The notes beneath the pieces were generated by a model that made no database searches, had not been told where the DNA came from, and saw only the letters and a list, made by a program, of their open reading frames with translations. DNA of 9,456 bases from Oscillospiraceae bacterium (GTDB taxonomy: Bacteria; Bacillota; Clostridia; Christensenellales; Aristaeellaceae), in contig JAISBH010000101.1 in assembly GCA_031266295.1 (NCBI GenBank), forward strand, positions 1 to 9,456. The letters are read 5' to 3'. Positions 1-5,942 of this stretch are shown here, in pieces (positions within the stretch are counted from its first letter, which is position 1; each line of letters opens with the position of its first letter). Made by a program: the position numbers and the translations under genes.

Positions 1-119
1 GAGGGCACTGAAAAAGTCCTTTGATCTTGCAGATAACCACAATATGTGCCGACATTTTTATATAGCAGCACAAGATGTAGCGGAATTATTTTCCAAGTTG
101 AGACTTTTTCAGTGCCCTC
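1..119. mobile_element. MITE-like element with 18-bp terminal inverted repeats
   Basis: Positions 1-18 (GAGGGCACTGAAAAAGTC) are the exact reverse complement of 102-119. The 83 bp between them are clearly more AT-rich than the surrounding DNA and hold no convincing coding sequence. Short length, perfect terminal repeats and no transposase are the hallmarks of a MITE, a non-autonomous derivative of a DNA transposon. The ends remind me of IS1182-type elements of Clostridia, but that is memory and not a comparison. The left end coincides with the window edge, so the repeat may extend further and a target-site duplication cannot be tested. It abuts the GC-rich repeat starting at 120. Confidence 0.6.
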
Positions 120-180
120 GACCTCCCCCGGGGGAACCGCCTCTGTCGCTGCGGCGACATCTCCCCCTGAGGGGGCGATG
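120..180. repeat. GC-rich dispersed repeat, left copy
   Basis: This block contains a C5G5 palindrome (125-134 region), a TGTCGC/GCGACA stem with a TGCG loop (144-159) and a CATC-CCCCC / GGGGG-GATG stem (158-180). A 26-bp core at 133-158 matches 9370-9395 with one mismatch (G139 versus C9376), and the 14 bases at 120-133 recur exactly at 9441-9454. The two copies lie about 9.2 kb apart in the same orientation. Short hairpin repeats of this style are scattered between genes in many uncultured Clostridia. No function is evident; mobile spread or a transcript-end role are both possible. Confidence 0.6.
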
Positions 181-293
181 AGGGTTGTCGGTTACGTGTG
201 GTTTGCAAGCAACGGGAAACCGGTTGCGCTCCGGAACAGACTATCCAGGTACAACCGGCAATCCGAAGCCGATAGATTGTGTATCACGATGGT

Positions 294-365
294 CCAGGCG
301 AAGCCTGGTCAGGTTTCGAAAGGGCGGATAGCCCTTCGCAGGGTCTGGGACAGAGTCCCAGGCTC
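294..365. repeat. Three consecutive hairpins in non-coding DNA
   Basis: Three stem-loops follow one another: CCAGGC-GAA-GCCTGG (294-308), AAGGGC-GGATA-GCCCTT (320-336, extendable to 317-338 with one bulge) and CTGGGAC-AGA-GTCCCAG (345-361, extendable with G-U pairs to 341-365). Small loops and perfect stems so close together are unlikely by chance. They lie in the 459-bp stretch 120-578, which has no credible gene: the only open frame there (46-417) begins inside the MITE-like element and runs through these repeats with no recognisable domain. The hairpins most likely belong to dispersed intergenic repeats; an RNA role is possible but unsupported. Confidence 0.5.
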
Positions 366-402
366 CCCGCTGGGACGTTCCTCGTTCCCCGTTCCAACTC
401 CT

Positions 403-466
403 GCGCCCCGCCAATAAAAACGCTATAGGGTAGTTGTCATGCTACACCATAGTGGCGGGGCGCCAC
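403..466. repeat. Nested inverted repeats able to form competing hairpins
   Basis: An 11-bp perfect inverted repeat (GCGCCCCGCCA at 403-413, TGGCGGGGCGC at 453-463) encloses a second, imperfect one (423-433 against 442-452, 9 of 11 positions). The right outer arm also takes part in a different tight hairpin, GTGGCG-GGG-CGCCAC (452-466). The outer stem and the 452-466 hairpin cannot form together, so two structures compete. This could be a structured repeat or, on the minus strand, the 3' end of the xylanase transcript. Further hairpins follow at 481-498 (TTCGATC-CGCA-GATCGAA, perfect) and 503-519 (one bulge). Confidence 0.45.
413..452 (-). terminator. Candidate Rho-independent terminator for the GH10 gene
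   Basis: Read on the minus strand, CTATGGTGTAG and CTACCCTATAG pair over 11 positions (nine Watson-Crick pairs, one G-U, one mismatch) around an 8-nt loop, and are followed by CGTTTTTATT. This is the form of an intrinsic terminator. It lies about 127 nt beyond the stop codon of the GH10 gene, with other hairpins in between, and no nearer T-tailed hairpin is visible. On the plus strand there is no T-run, so the signal is one-directional. The stem is AT-rich and interrupted, hence moderate confidence. Confidence 0.4.
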
Positions 467-578
467 AAACTTAAAGCGCCTTCGATCCGCAGATCGAACA
501 GCGTCCCGCCGCAGCGGACAGCCTGCACCTTTACGCCATAGCGCGTACAACGACAGCGGTTCCCTAGAATTCACCGGT

Positions 579-1559
579 TTATTCCAAACCTGCGTACCGC
601 TTCAGCATATGATGCGCCGGCTTCTCGCTGTTGTCCTTGCGCAATACGCCGGACGGCGCGCGCAGCCACTTGCCGTCGGTATGATCCCATATCGTGAACG
701 CCTCGACCAGCGGATGCGCTCGCAGCACTTGAACCATCTCCTCAAGTTCGCGCGCCTGGTGTTCCTCTCCCTCCGGCGTGGTCGGCCATTCTGTCACCTG
801 CCAGTCGTTCAAGTCGGTAATGTGTTTGGGCACCAGCTCGCCTGACAGTAGTGTGTTTTCCGTGAAATGAATGGGTAAGCCGAATACGGAGTAACGATCC
901 AGCACAGCGTTCAGCTTCTCCAGCCCCCAATAGCCTTGATGCTGGTGCGATTGAATGCCGATCACGTCGATCGAAACCCCCGCGTTCAGACATCCGTCGA
1001 TGAGAATTTGGTACTGATCCGACACGATGAAGTCGTTGATCAGCAGCGTGGCCTTCGGATTGGCCTCGCGCGCCGCCTGGAACACCTGCTTGACCAGCTT
1101 CACGCGCCCGAGCATCTTGCAGATCCGCGTGATGCCATTGTCGTACTTGTCGAATACGGGCATGATCACCACCTCGTTGATCACGTCCCACATGTCGATG
1201 ACGCCCTTGAAATCCGACACATCTCGGGTGATGCGATCCAACTGCGCCTTGAGTATATCCTCGTTGGATAACTCCATCAGCCAAGGCGCCGTTACCGTGT
1301 GCCAGCACAGCGGATGCCCTTTGACCGTAACGCCGCGATCAATGAGCCACTTCGCGGCCTTCAGCAGCTCGCTGGTGTGCGGCTTTCCGCGTTCCGGTTC
1401 AAACCGTCCCCAGTAGAACGGCAGCGTCCCGAAGCTGAACAGCTCCAACCACTTGTCCATTCGATCCTGATAGAACGCCTGATCCTCCGCGTTCAATGTT
1501 CCGGACGCAAGCGGCACAGCGTCGAACGCACCGCAGCCTAACTTTAGTTGATTACGCAT
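579..1559 (-). CDS. Cytoplasmic GH10 glycanase, endo-1,4-beta-xylanase-like
   Basis: A 326-residue single-domain glycoside hydrolase family 10 protein, a TIM barrel that cleaves beta-1,4-xylan-type chains with retention. Visible GH10 motifs: GHPLCWH (81-87), WDVINE with acid/base Glu129, the QSH triplet (203-205), nucleophile Glu234 in HFTEN, and IWDHTDGKW near 290-298. The usual NEMKW motif is replaced by LPFYW (46-50) before the EPxxG motif, so two canonical glycone-subsite residues are missing and xylan specificity is not certain. No signal peptide is seen, so it should act on imported oligosaccharides in the cytoplasm. I chose the start at 1559: it has AAAGG upstream and lies below a good minus-strand promoter, whereas the longer in-frame starts at 1613 and 1673 fall within or upstream of that promoter. 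The transporter operon that may feed it lies beyond cca. Confidence 0.85.
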   Translation of the reverse strand: MRNQLKLGCGAFDAVPLASGTLNAEDQAFYQDRMDKWLELFSFGTLPFYWGRFEPERGKPHTSELLKAAKWLIDRGVTVKGHPLCWHTVTAPWLMELSNEDILKAQLDRITRDVSDFKGVIDMWDVINEVVIMPVFDKYDNGITRICKMLGRVKLVKQVFQAAREANPKATLLINDFIVSDQYQILIDGCLNAGVSIDVIGIQSHQHQGYWGLEKLNAVLDRYSVFGLPIHFTENTLLSGELVPKHITDLNDWQVTEWPTTPEGEEHQARELEEMVQVLRAHPLVEAFTIWDHTDGKWLRAPSGVLRKDNSEKPAHHMLKRYAGLE

Positions 1560-1611
1560 TATGTTGCAGCCTTTCAGTCGTTTTACATATTCGAGAGGGT
1601 TTATTACGCGC

Positions 1612-1640
1612 ATTTTACCACATACTTGCAGTAATGTCCA
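1612..1640 (-). promoter_or_regulatory. Sigma-A-type promoter of the GH10 gene
   Basis: On the minus strand TGGACA (1640-1635) and TAAAAT (1617-1612) are separated by exactly 17 bp. A transcript beginning near 1605 would have a leader of about 46 nt before the ATG at 1559. The -35 hexamer lies inside the spacer of the opposing cca promoter. I found no convincing operator or catabolite-response site nearby. Confidence 0.5.
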
Positions 1641-1654
1641 TCGGATTGTATAAT
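1626..1654 (+). promoter_or_regulatory. Sigma-A-type promoter of cca
   Basis: TTGCAG (1626-1631) and a consensus TATAAT (1649-1654) are separated by 17 bp. The predicted transcription start, about 1661, leaves a leader of roughly 138 nt before cca. An ATG sits exactly at 1661. The promoter overlaps the opposing GH10 promoter. Confidence 0.55.
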
Positions 1655-1798
1655 ACCAGCATGTGTCAGTCATTTATTGGAGATCCGTTGATGGAACGAA
1701 CCGACGCAAGCGGCGAAAATACACGCGAAGACGGAAGTCATTAGCGGTATGGAATATAATTACGAAATGGCCAAGAAAATGATTAAGAAGGTGCGCCC

Positions 1799-3166
1799 AT
1801 GCATACCCCCGCCGAAACCCTTTCGCTTACTAACGTTCTGGCGCTGGAGATCGCCGATGCTGGCGGCCGCGCTTACTTCGTGGGCGGACGTGTGCGCGAC
1901 GCGCTGAGCGGTGCTGGCGACAGCGCCGACGTCGATATGGAGGTATACGGCGTTGCGCCGGAATCCCTGCGAGAGATACTGGGCCGACATGGTGTTGTGA
2001 GTACCGTGGGTAAATTATTCGGCGTGCTGCGCCTGGATGGATATGGGCTGGAGGTATCGATGCCCCGGCGTGAGCGCGTGACGGGATTCGGGCACAAGGA
2101 CTTCGACATATCGGTCGATCCATGGATGCCTCACACCGAGGCGTGCGCGCGGCGTGACTTCACGGTGAACGCGATGCTATGCGACGCACTGTCGGGTGAG
2201 GTTATTGATCCGTTCGGCGGACGGGAGGATATAGAGGGACGGATGCTGCGGCACGTCCGCGCCGATACGTTTGTTGAGGATCCGCTAAGGGTCTATCGCG
2301 CCGCACAGTTCGCCGCGCGGTTTGAATATTCAGTCTCACCGGAGACGCTTCAGCTATGCTCCGCAATGGATCTGACGGTATTGTCGAAGGAACGCGTGTT
2401 CGCCGAGCTGACCAAGGCGCTTACGCTGGCGGATAAACCTAGCGTATTCTTTCATACGCTTGCGGAGATGAACCAACTGGACGCGCATTTCCCGGAGGTC
2501 GCGCGTATGCGCGGCGTGCCTCAAGACCCGCGCCATCACCCGGAGGGCGACGTGTGGATTCACACAATGCGCGTATTGGATGAAGCGGCGCGGCTACGCG
2601 ATCAGGCGAACAAGCCGCTGTTCTTCATGTTAGCCGCGCTATGTCACGATCTGGGCAAGCCGGACTGCACGGTCGTACGCGACGAAGCCGAGCAGCGCAT
2701 CTCCGCCGTCGGGCATGAAGAAGCTGGCGTTGATCGGGCGCGTGAACAGCTCCAGCGCTTGACCAACCAGAACGCGTTGATCGAATACGTCCTAAACATG
2801 GTGCAGATGCACATGCGCCCGAACCGCCTGGCGCACAGCCGCTCGCCTATCAAAAAGACGCGGGCGATGTTCGACAAATCCGTCAATCCTAACGACTTGA
2901 TCCTCCTCTCTAAGGCGGACGTTCTCATCACTTCCCAAGCCGCGCACGCCGACGAACTAGAATCCTTCCTCTATGAGCGGCTAGACGACTATCACAAGCG
3001 TATGCGCGAGCCAATGCTCACCGGTCTGGATTTGATCGCGGCTGGGTTTGTGCCCGGACCGGGATTCTCGGAATGGATGGCTCGGGCGCGGTTGTTTCAC
3101 TTTGCGGGACTGTCGCCTGAAAACGCGCTGAGGCAGCTGATGAATGAGCGCAAGAGGCACGTCTGA
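1799..3166 (+). CDS. cca: CCA tRNA nucleotidyltransferase with HD domain
   Basis: A 455-residue class II tRNA nucleotidyltransferase, which adds or repairs the 3' CCA of tRNAs from CTP and ATP in the cytoplasm. The N-terminal polymerase head shows VGGRVRD (28-34), metal-binding Asp44 and Asp46 in DVDMEV, and RRDFTVNAM (118-126). A neck/body region with SKERVFAEL (196-204) follows. The second half is an HD phosphohydrolase domain with His255, the HD pair 283-284 in LCHDLGKP, and His306; HD-containing Cca proteins such as that of E. coli also have phosphatase and phosphodiesterase activities. A pure poly(A) polymerase is less likely because the HD domain is intact. The start has AGAAGGTG 6 nt upstream. 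It stands alone on the plus strand between the GH10 gene and the converging transporter operon, so a functional link to sugar uptake is not expected. Confidence 0.9.
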   Translation: MHTPAETLSLTNVLALEIADAGGRAYFVGGRVRDALSGAGDSADVDMEVYGVAPESLREILGRHGVVSTVGKLFGVLRLDGYGLEVSMPRRERVTGFGHKDFDISVDPWMPHTEACARRDFTVNAMLCDALSGEVIDPFGGREDIEGRMLRHVRADTFVEDPLRVYRAAQFAARFEYSVSPETLQLCSAMDLTVLSKERVFAELTKALTLADKPSVFFHTLAEMNQLDAHFPEVARMRGVPQDPRHHPEGDVWIHTMRVLDEAARLRDQANKPLFFMLAALCHDLGKPDCTVVRDEAEQRISAVGHEEAGVDRAREQLQRLTNQNALIEYVLNMVQMHMRPNRLAHSRSPIKKTRAMFDKSVNPNDLILLSKADVLITSQAAHADELESFLYERLDDYHKRMREPMLTGLDLIAAGFVPGPGFSEWMARARLFHFAGLSPENALRQLMNERKRHV

Positions 3167-3289
3167 CGTCGATAATAAATTTCCTGCCGCAGTGACGGAA
3201 CATAAATTACTGAATGATATCGCGGCGCTGCCTAGGTTTCTGCATTCCATGGCGGCGTAGATCGGTCGCTATATAGTCGGCTGAAAAGT

Positions 3290-3320
3290 GAAAGGCTGCC
3301 GTAAATCACGGCAGCCTTTC
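3290..3320. terminator. Bidirectional intrinsic terminator between converging genes
   Basis: A perfect 13-bp stem (GAAAGGCTGCCGT and its complement) encloses a 5-nt loop. The T-rich arm ends plus-strand transcripts from cca (TTTCGTTAT) and, on the other strand, transporter transcripts (TTTCACTTTTC). It is 27 nt from the stop codon of the substrate-binding protein and about 120 nt from that of cca. The rest of 3167-3347 shows no gene or other signal. Confidence 0.75.
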
Positions 3321-3347
3321 GTTATAACGATATCCGTTGTTTGGTCG

Positions 3348-5027
3348 TTACGGCAGCATGGTCTCTTCGCCGTATACCGCTTCCCAGGCTGCGAGGCGTC
3401 CGTCGATGATCGCCTGAGCGCCGGAGGCGAGGTAATCAGCCCAAGCGCTGTCCCATACGTTGTCGAAATCTTCCGGCTTGGCGATGATCGCGTTGCACAG
3501 CATCACGTCACGCTTCTCAGCCAGCGGGTTGCTCATGCCGATCTCTTCCTCAACCTCGCCGGTCGCGGCGTGCTTACCAATACGTCCGTCCAGCAGCGAC
3601 GCATCGTACGCCTTGGCGATCAGCGCAGCATCCACCCCGGCGTAACCCGTGGAAATCGACTTCAGCGTCAGTTCCATGTCGCCGCCCAGGTTCAGGCCAT
3701 TGATCGTGATGGTGTAGTCGATGTTGTTCAGGCTGTTCTGAATCCACTCGGGATCAGATCCTTCCTGACCGGAGATGTTCTGGATCGTGCCGTCTTCCAG
3801 CACTTTGTGGGTCTTGCCTTCTTCGCCGACCTGCAGGAACATGACGGTGTCGGCGTCGCTAACGAAATCCAGATACAGCAACGAGGCGAGCGGTTCGTCA
3901 TTCGAGCCGGTGAGGAATACCTTGCGATCGATAGGCGCTGACAGGAACTTCTTGTACAGGCCGACTTCGTTCTGGAACGCGGTCACCGCCATATAGTTGG
4001 CGTCTGGACCGACCAGCTTATGCAGGTTGCCCGTGATTCCGTTGTCGCCGTCGCGATATGGCAGATCCCAGTTGTGAATCATCGAGCCGATGTAACCAGC
4101 CTTGAACATATTGTCTTCGGTGGAGTCGCCATCGCCGTACAACGCGAAATCTGGCCAGATCAGCCCTTCGTTGTACCATTCGTTCAGCTTGCGGACGGCT
4201 TCCTTATAACCCGGGAACATAAGGTGCCTATCGTCAAACCCGTATACATAGATATCCTTGTCCGTAATGGTCTCCGGGATGAACGCGGCAACCAGATGAT
4301 CGTTGCGCCAGCCTACGTCCTGACTCAAAGAGAACGGCACCATCTTGTCCGCTTCATCGCCCAGCAGCAGCTCGGCGTTGTCCTTGAACGCGCGGAGCAT
4401 AGTCTCGAACTCTTCCAAGGTCGTCGGCTCAGCCATGCCCAGCTTTTCCAGCCAGTCCTGGCGCACGAACGTGTTGATGCGGGTGTTGACGGCCAGCTTG
4501 GCCTCCAATGCCCAGATGCTGCCTGTGGCGGGATCCTTGTCCCAATACATGTTGGATTCGCCCAGCCAGCCCCACAGGTTCGGGAGCACGCTTGCATACT
4601 TGTCCACATACTCGGCCAGATCAATCACGCCGCCCATCTTGGCGTAGTTCTGAATGGTCGAATAGTCGTACGTTACGCATACGTCTGGCGCGTCGCCTGC
4701 GGCCAGCAGGTTGTTCAGCTGATCGACCTCTGTCCAGCGGTCTACAGGCTGATATTCGACCTCGATGTTATGCTTGGCTAACAAGCTGTCGTGGATCCAC
4801 TGGGTCCACTTGTTGTCATAAGCGGGGGTCTTGCCGTTGTCCAGACCACGGTCGAATATCTCTACCGTGATCTTGCGCGTGTCGATGAAACGATACGCGC
4901 CGTCCGGCCCGACTTCCAGCCCCGCCTCAGCGAGAAGCGCGCTGTCCGCAGTTTCCGCCGAGGCGGCGAAAGAGAACAGCGTTGCGGTCATCATGACCGC
5001 GAGTAATAGCGCCAGGAATTTCTTCAT
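3348..5027 (-). CDS. Sugar ABC transporter substrate-binding protein, YtcQ/LplA type
   Basis: A 559-residue extracellular solute-binding protein of the large family that partners LplB and YtcP permeases. Residues 1-24 form a signal peptide: KK, a hydrophobic core, then AASA before Glu25. Family traits include LLAAGDAPDV (107-116), RQDWLEKLGM (189-198) followed by a PTTLEEFETMLRAF-like stretch, and the C-terminal pattern ending in DGRLAAWEAVYG. There is no lipobox cysteine in the signal peptide, although these proteins are normally lipoproteins in Gram-positives. Start 5027 is preceded by GGAGG with 7-nt spacing, better than the in-frame ATG at 5054. It is last in the operon, 45 bp after the second permease, and its strong ribosome site suits a protein needed in excess. 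The ligand is probably an oligosaccharide; xylo-oligosaccharides are an inference from the GH10 neighbour. Confidence 0.88.
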   Translation of the reverse strand: MKKFLALLLAVMMTATLFSFAASAETADSALLAEAGLEVGPDGAYRFIDTRKITVEIFDRGLDNGKTPAYDNKWTQWIHDSLLAKHNIEVEYQPVDRWTEVDQLNNLLAAGDAPDVCVTYDYSTIQNYAKMGGVIDLAEYVDKYASVLPNLWGWLGESNMYWDKDPATGSIWALEAKLAVNTRINTFVRQDWLEKLGMAEPTTLEEFETMLRAFKDNAELLLGDEADKMVPFSLSQDVGWRNDHLVAAFIPETITDKDIYVYGFDDRHLMFPGYKEAVRKLNEWYNEGLIWPDFALYGDGDSTEDNMFKAGYIGSMIHNWDLPYRDGDNGITGNLHKLVGPDANYMAVTAFQNEVGLYKKFLSAPIDRKVFLTGSNDEPLASLLYLDFVSDADTVMFLQVGEEGKTHKVLEDGTIQNISGQEGSDPEWIQNSLNNIDYTITINGLNLGGDMELTLKSISTGYAGVDAALIAKAYDASLLDGRIGKHAATGEVEEEIGMSNPLAEKRDVMLCNAIIAKPEDFDNVWDSAWADYLASGAQAIIDGRLAAWEAVYGEETMLP

Positions 5028-5034
5028 GAGTGTC

Positions 5035-5039
5035 CCTCC
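5035..5039 (-). promoter_or_regulatory. Strong ribosome binding site fixing the binding-protein start
   Basis: GGAGG on the minus strand within AAGGGAGGG, 7 nt before the ATG at 5027. It places the start so that the signal peptide begins with MKKF and excludes the longer frame from 5054. The 45-bp gap upstream also contains TATTATA, which could be a weak internal -10, but no matching -35 is clear. Confidence 0.7.
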
Positions 5040-5072
5040 CTTGATATAATACAAACACCGCCGACGGAATCC

Positions 5073-5942
5073 TCAGCCTTTTTCAGCGCCGAGGGTTACG
5101 CCGGAGATGAAGTATTTCTGCAGCCATGGATATACGCACAGTATCGGAATCGTCGCGAACATGACCGTCGCGGCCTTGATCGTATCCGCCAGACCGGGCG
5201 CACTCTCCATCTGGGTCGCGTCGATGCCCTGCGAGCTGTTCATTATCTGATACAGCAGCAGCTGGATAGGCCAGTACTGGCGGAATTTACTGGATATGAA
5301 CATCAGCGCGTCAGAATAACCGTTCCACCGTCCGACCGCATAGAACAGTGCCAGCGTCGCGATAACGGGCGTAGACAGCGGCAGGTAGATGCCCACCAGC
5401 ACGCGTATCGGTCCCGCGCCGTCAATCTCAGCCGACTCTCGCAAGCTGTCCGGTATTCCATAGAAGAAGCTGCGCATGATAATCATGTTAAACACGCTCA
5501 GGCAGTATGGCAGCACCAGCACCAGCGGATTGTTCAGCAGTCCCAGATCCTTTATCAGCAGGTAGGTGGGGATCGTGCCCGCGCTGAAGTACATAGTCAA
5601 TATGATGAACGCGTTGATGACCCTCTTGCCCTTGAGGTTCGGATAGATCAACGGGTACGCGCACAGCGACGTCATGATCAGTGATATGACCGTGCCGAGC
5701 ACCGTCATCATCGCCGTCCACAGCAAGCTCCAGGTATAGCGACTGTCGCTGAGTACGGCGGTGTACGCGGTGAGGTTCAGCCCGACGGGCCAAAGCCACA
5801 CCTTGTTCTTGATCAGCGCTTCGGGTGAGGACAGCGATCGGACGAGTATGTTAACCAGCGGCAGCAGACAGATGAGGATCAACAGCAGGCAGAAGAACAC
5901 GACCACTCCGTCGCCAATCCGTTGCGATCTAGATTTGATCAC
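5073..5942 (-). CDS. ytcP: Sugar ABC transporter permease, YtcP type
   Basis: A 289-residue inner-membrane permease of the carbohydrate (CUT1) class. About six hydrophobic segments are visible, the first at roughly 13-33. The cytoplasmic EAA loop that docks the ATPase reads SLRESAEIDGAG (167-177) and continues to LPLSTP. The C-terminus QKYFISGVTLGAEKG is typical of YtcP proteins. The start is GTG at 5942, directly after the TAG of the preceding permease gene with no bases between; AGGGGG lies 9 nt upstream, inside that gene. Such zero-gap joining implies coupled translation and a 1:1 heterodimer with the LplB-type subunit. No ATPase gene is next to it; members of this family usually share an MsmX-like ATPase encoded elsewhere. 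Confidence 0.9.
   Translation of the reverse strand: MIKSRSQRIGDGVVVFFCLLLILICLLPLVNILVRSLSSPEALIKNKVWLWPVGLNLTAYTAVLSDSRYTWSLLWTAMMTVLGTVISLIMTSLCAYPLIYPNLKGKRVINAFIILTMYFSAGTIPTYLLIKDLGLLNNPLVLVLPYCLSVFNMIIMRSFFYGIPDSLRESAEIDGAGPIRVLVGIYLPLSTPVIATLALFYAVGRWNGYSDALMFISSKFRQYWPIQLLLYQIMNSSQGIDATQMESAPGLADTIKAATVMFATIPILCVYPWLQKYFISGVTLGAEKG

Noticed and set aside
46..417. Plus-strand open frame of 123 codons
   Set aside because: It starts inside the MITE-like element, runs through the GC-rich repeat and three hairpins, has no ribosome site and encodes no recognisable domain.
120..578. CRISPR array or tRNA gene in the hairpin-rich stretch
   Set aside because: The hairpins differ in sequence and spacing, with no regular repeat-spacer pattern, and no cloverleaf with a T-loop motif is visible.
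1561..1577. Possible catabolite-response (cre) site on the minus strand, TGAAAGGCTGCAACA
   Set aside because: The central CG of the cre consensus is absent, and the sequence doubles as the GH10 ribosome-binding region.
1560..1673. Longer N-terminus for the GH10 protein from ATG 1673 or 1613
   Set aside because: The extra residues do not resemble a signal peptide or GH10 sequence, and they overlap the predicted promoter at 1612-1640.
1749..1907. 52-codon plus-strand frame overlapping the cca start
   Set aside because: No ribosome site is seen, and most of it overlaps cca in another frame with composition expected of a shadow frame.
4020..4781. Plus-strand open frame of 253 codons opposite the binding-protein gene
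   Set aside because: It is an antisense shadow of a well-supported gene, without a ribosome site or recognisable motif.
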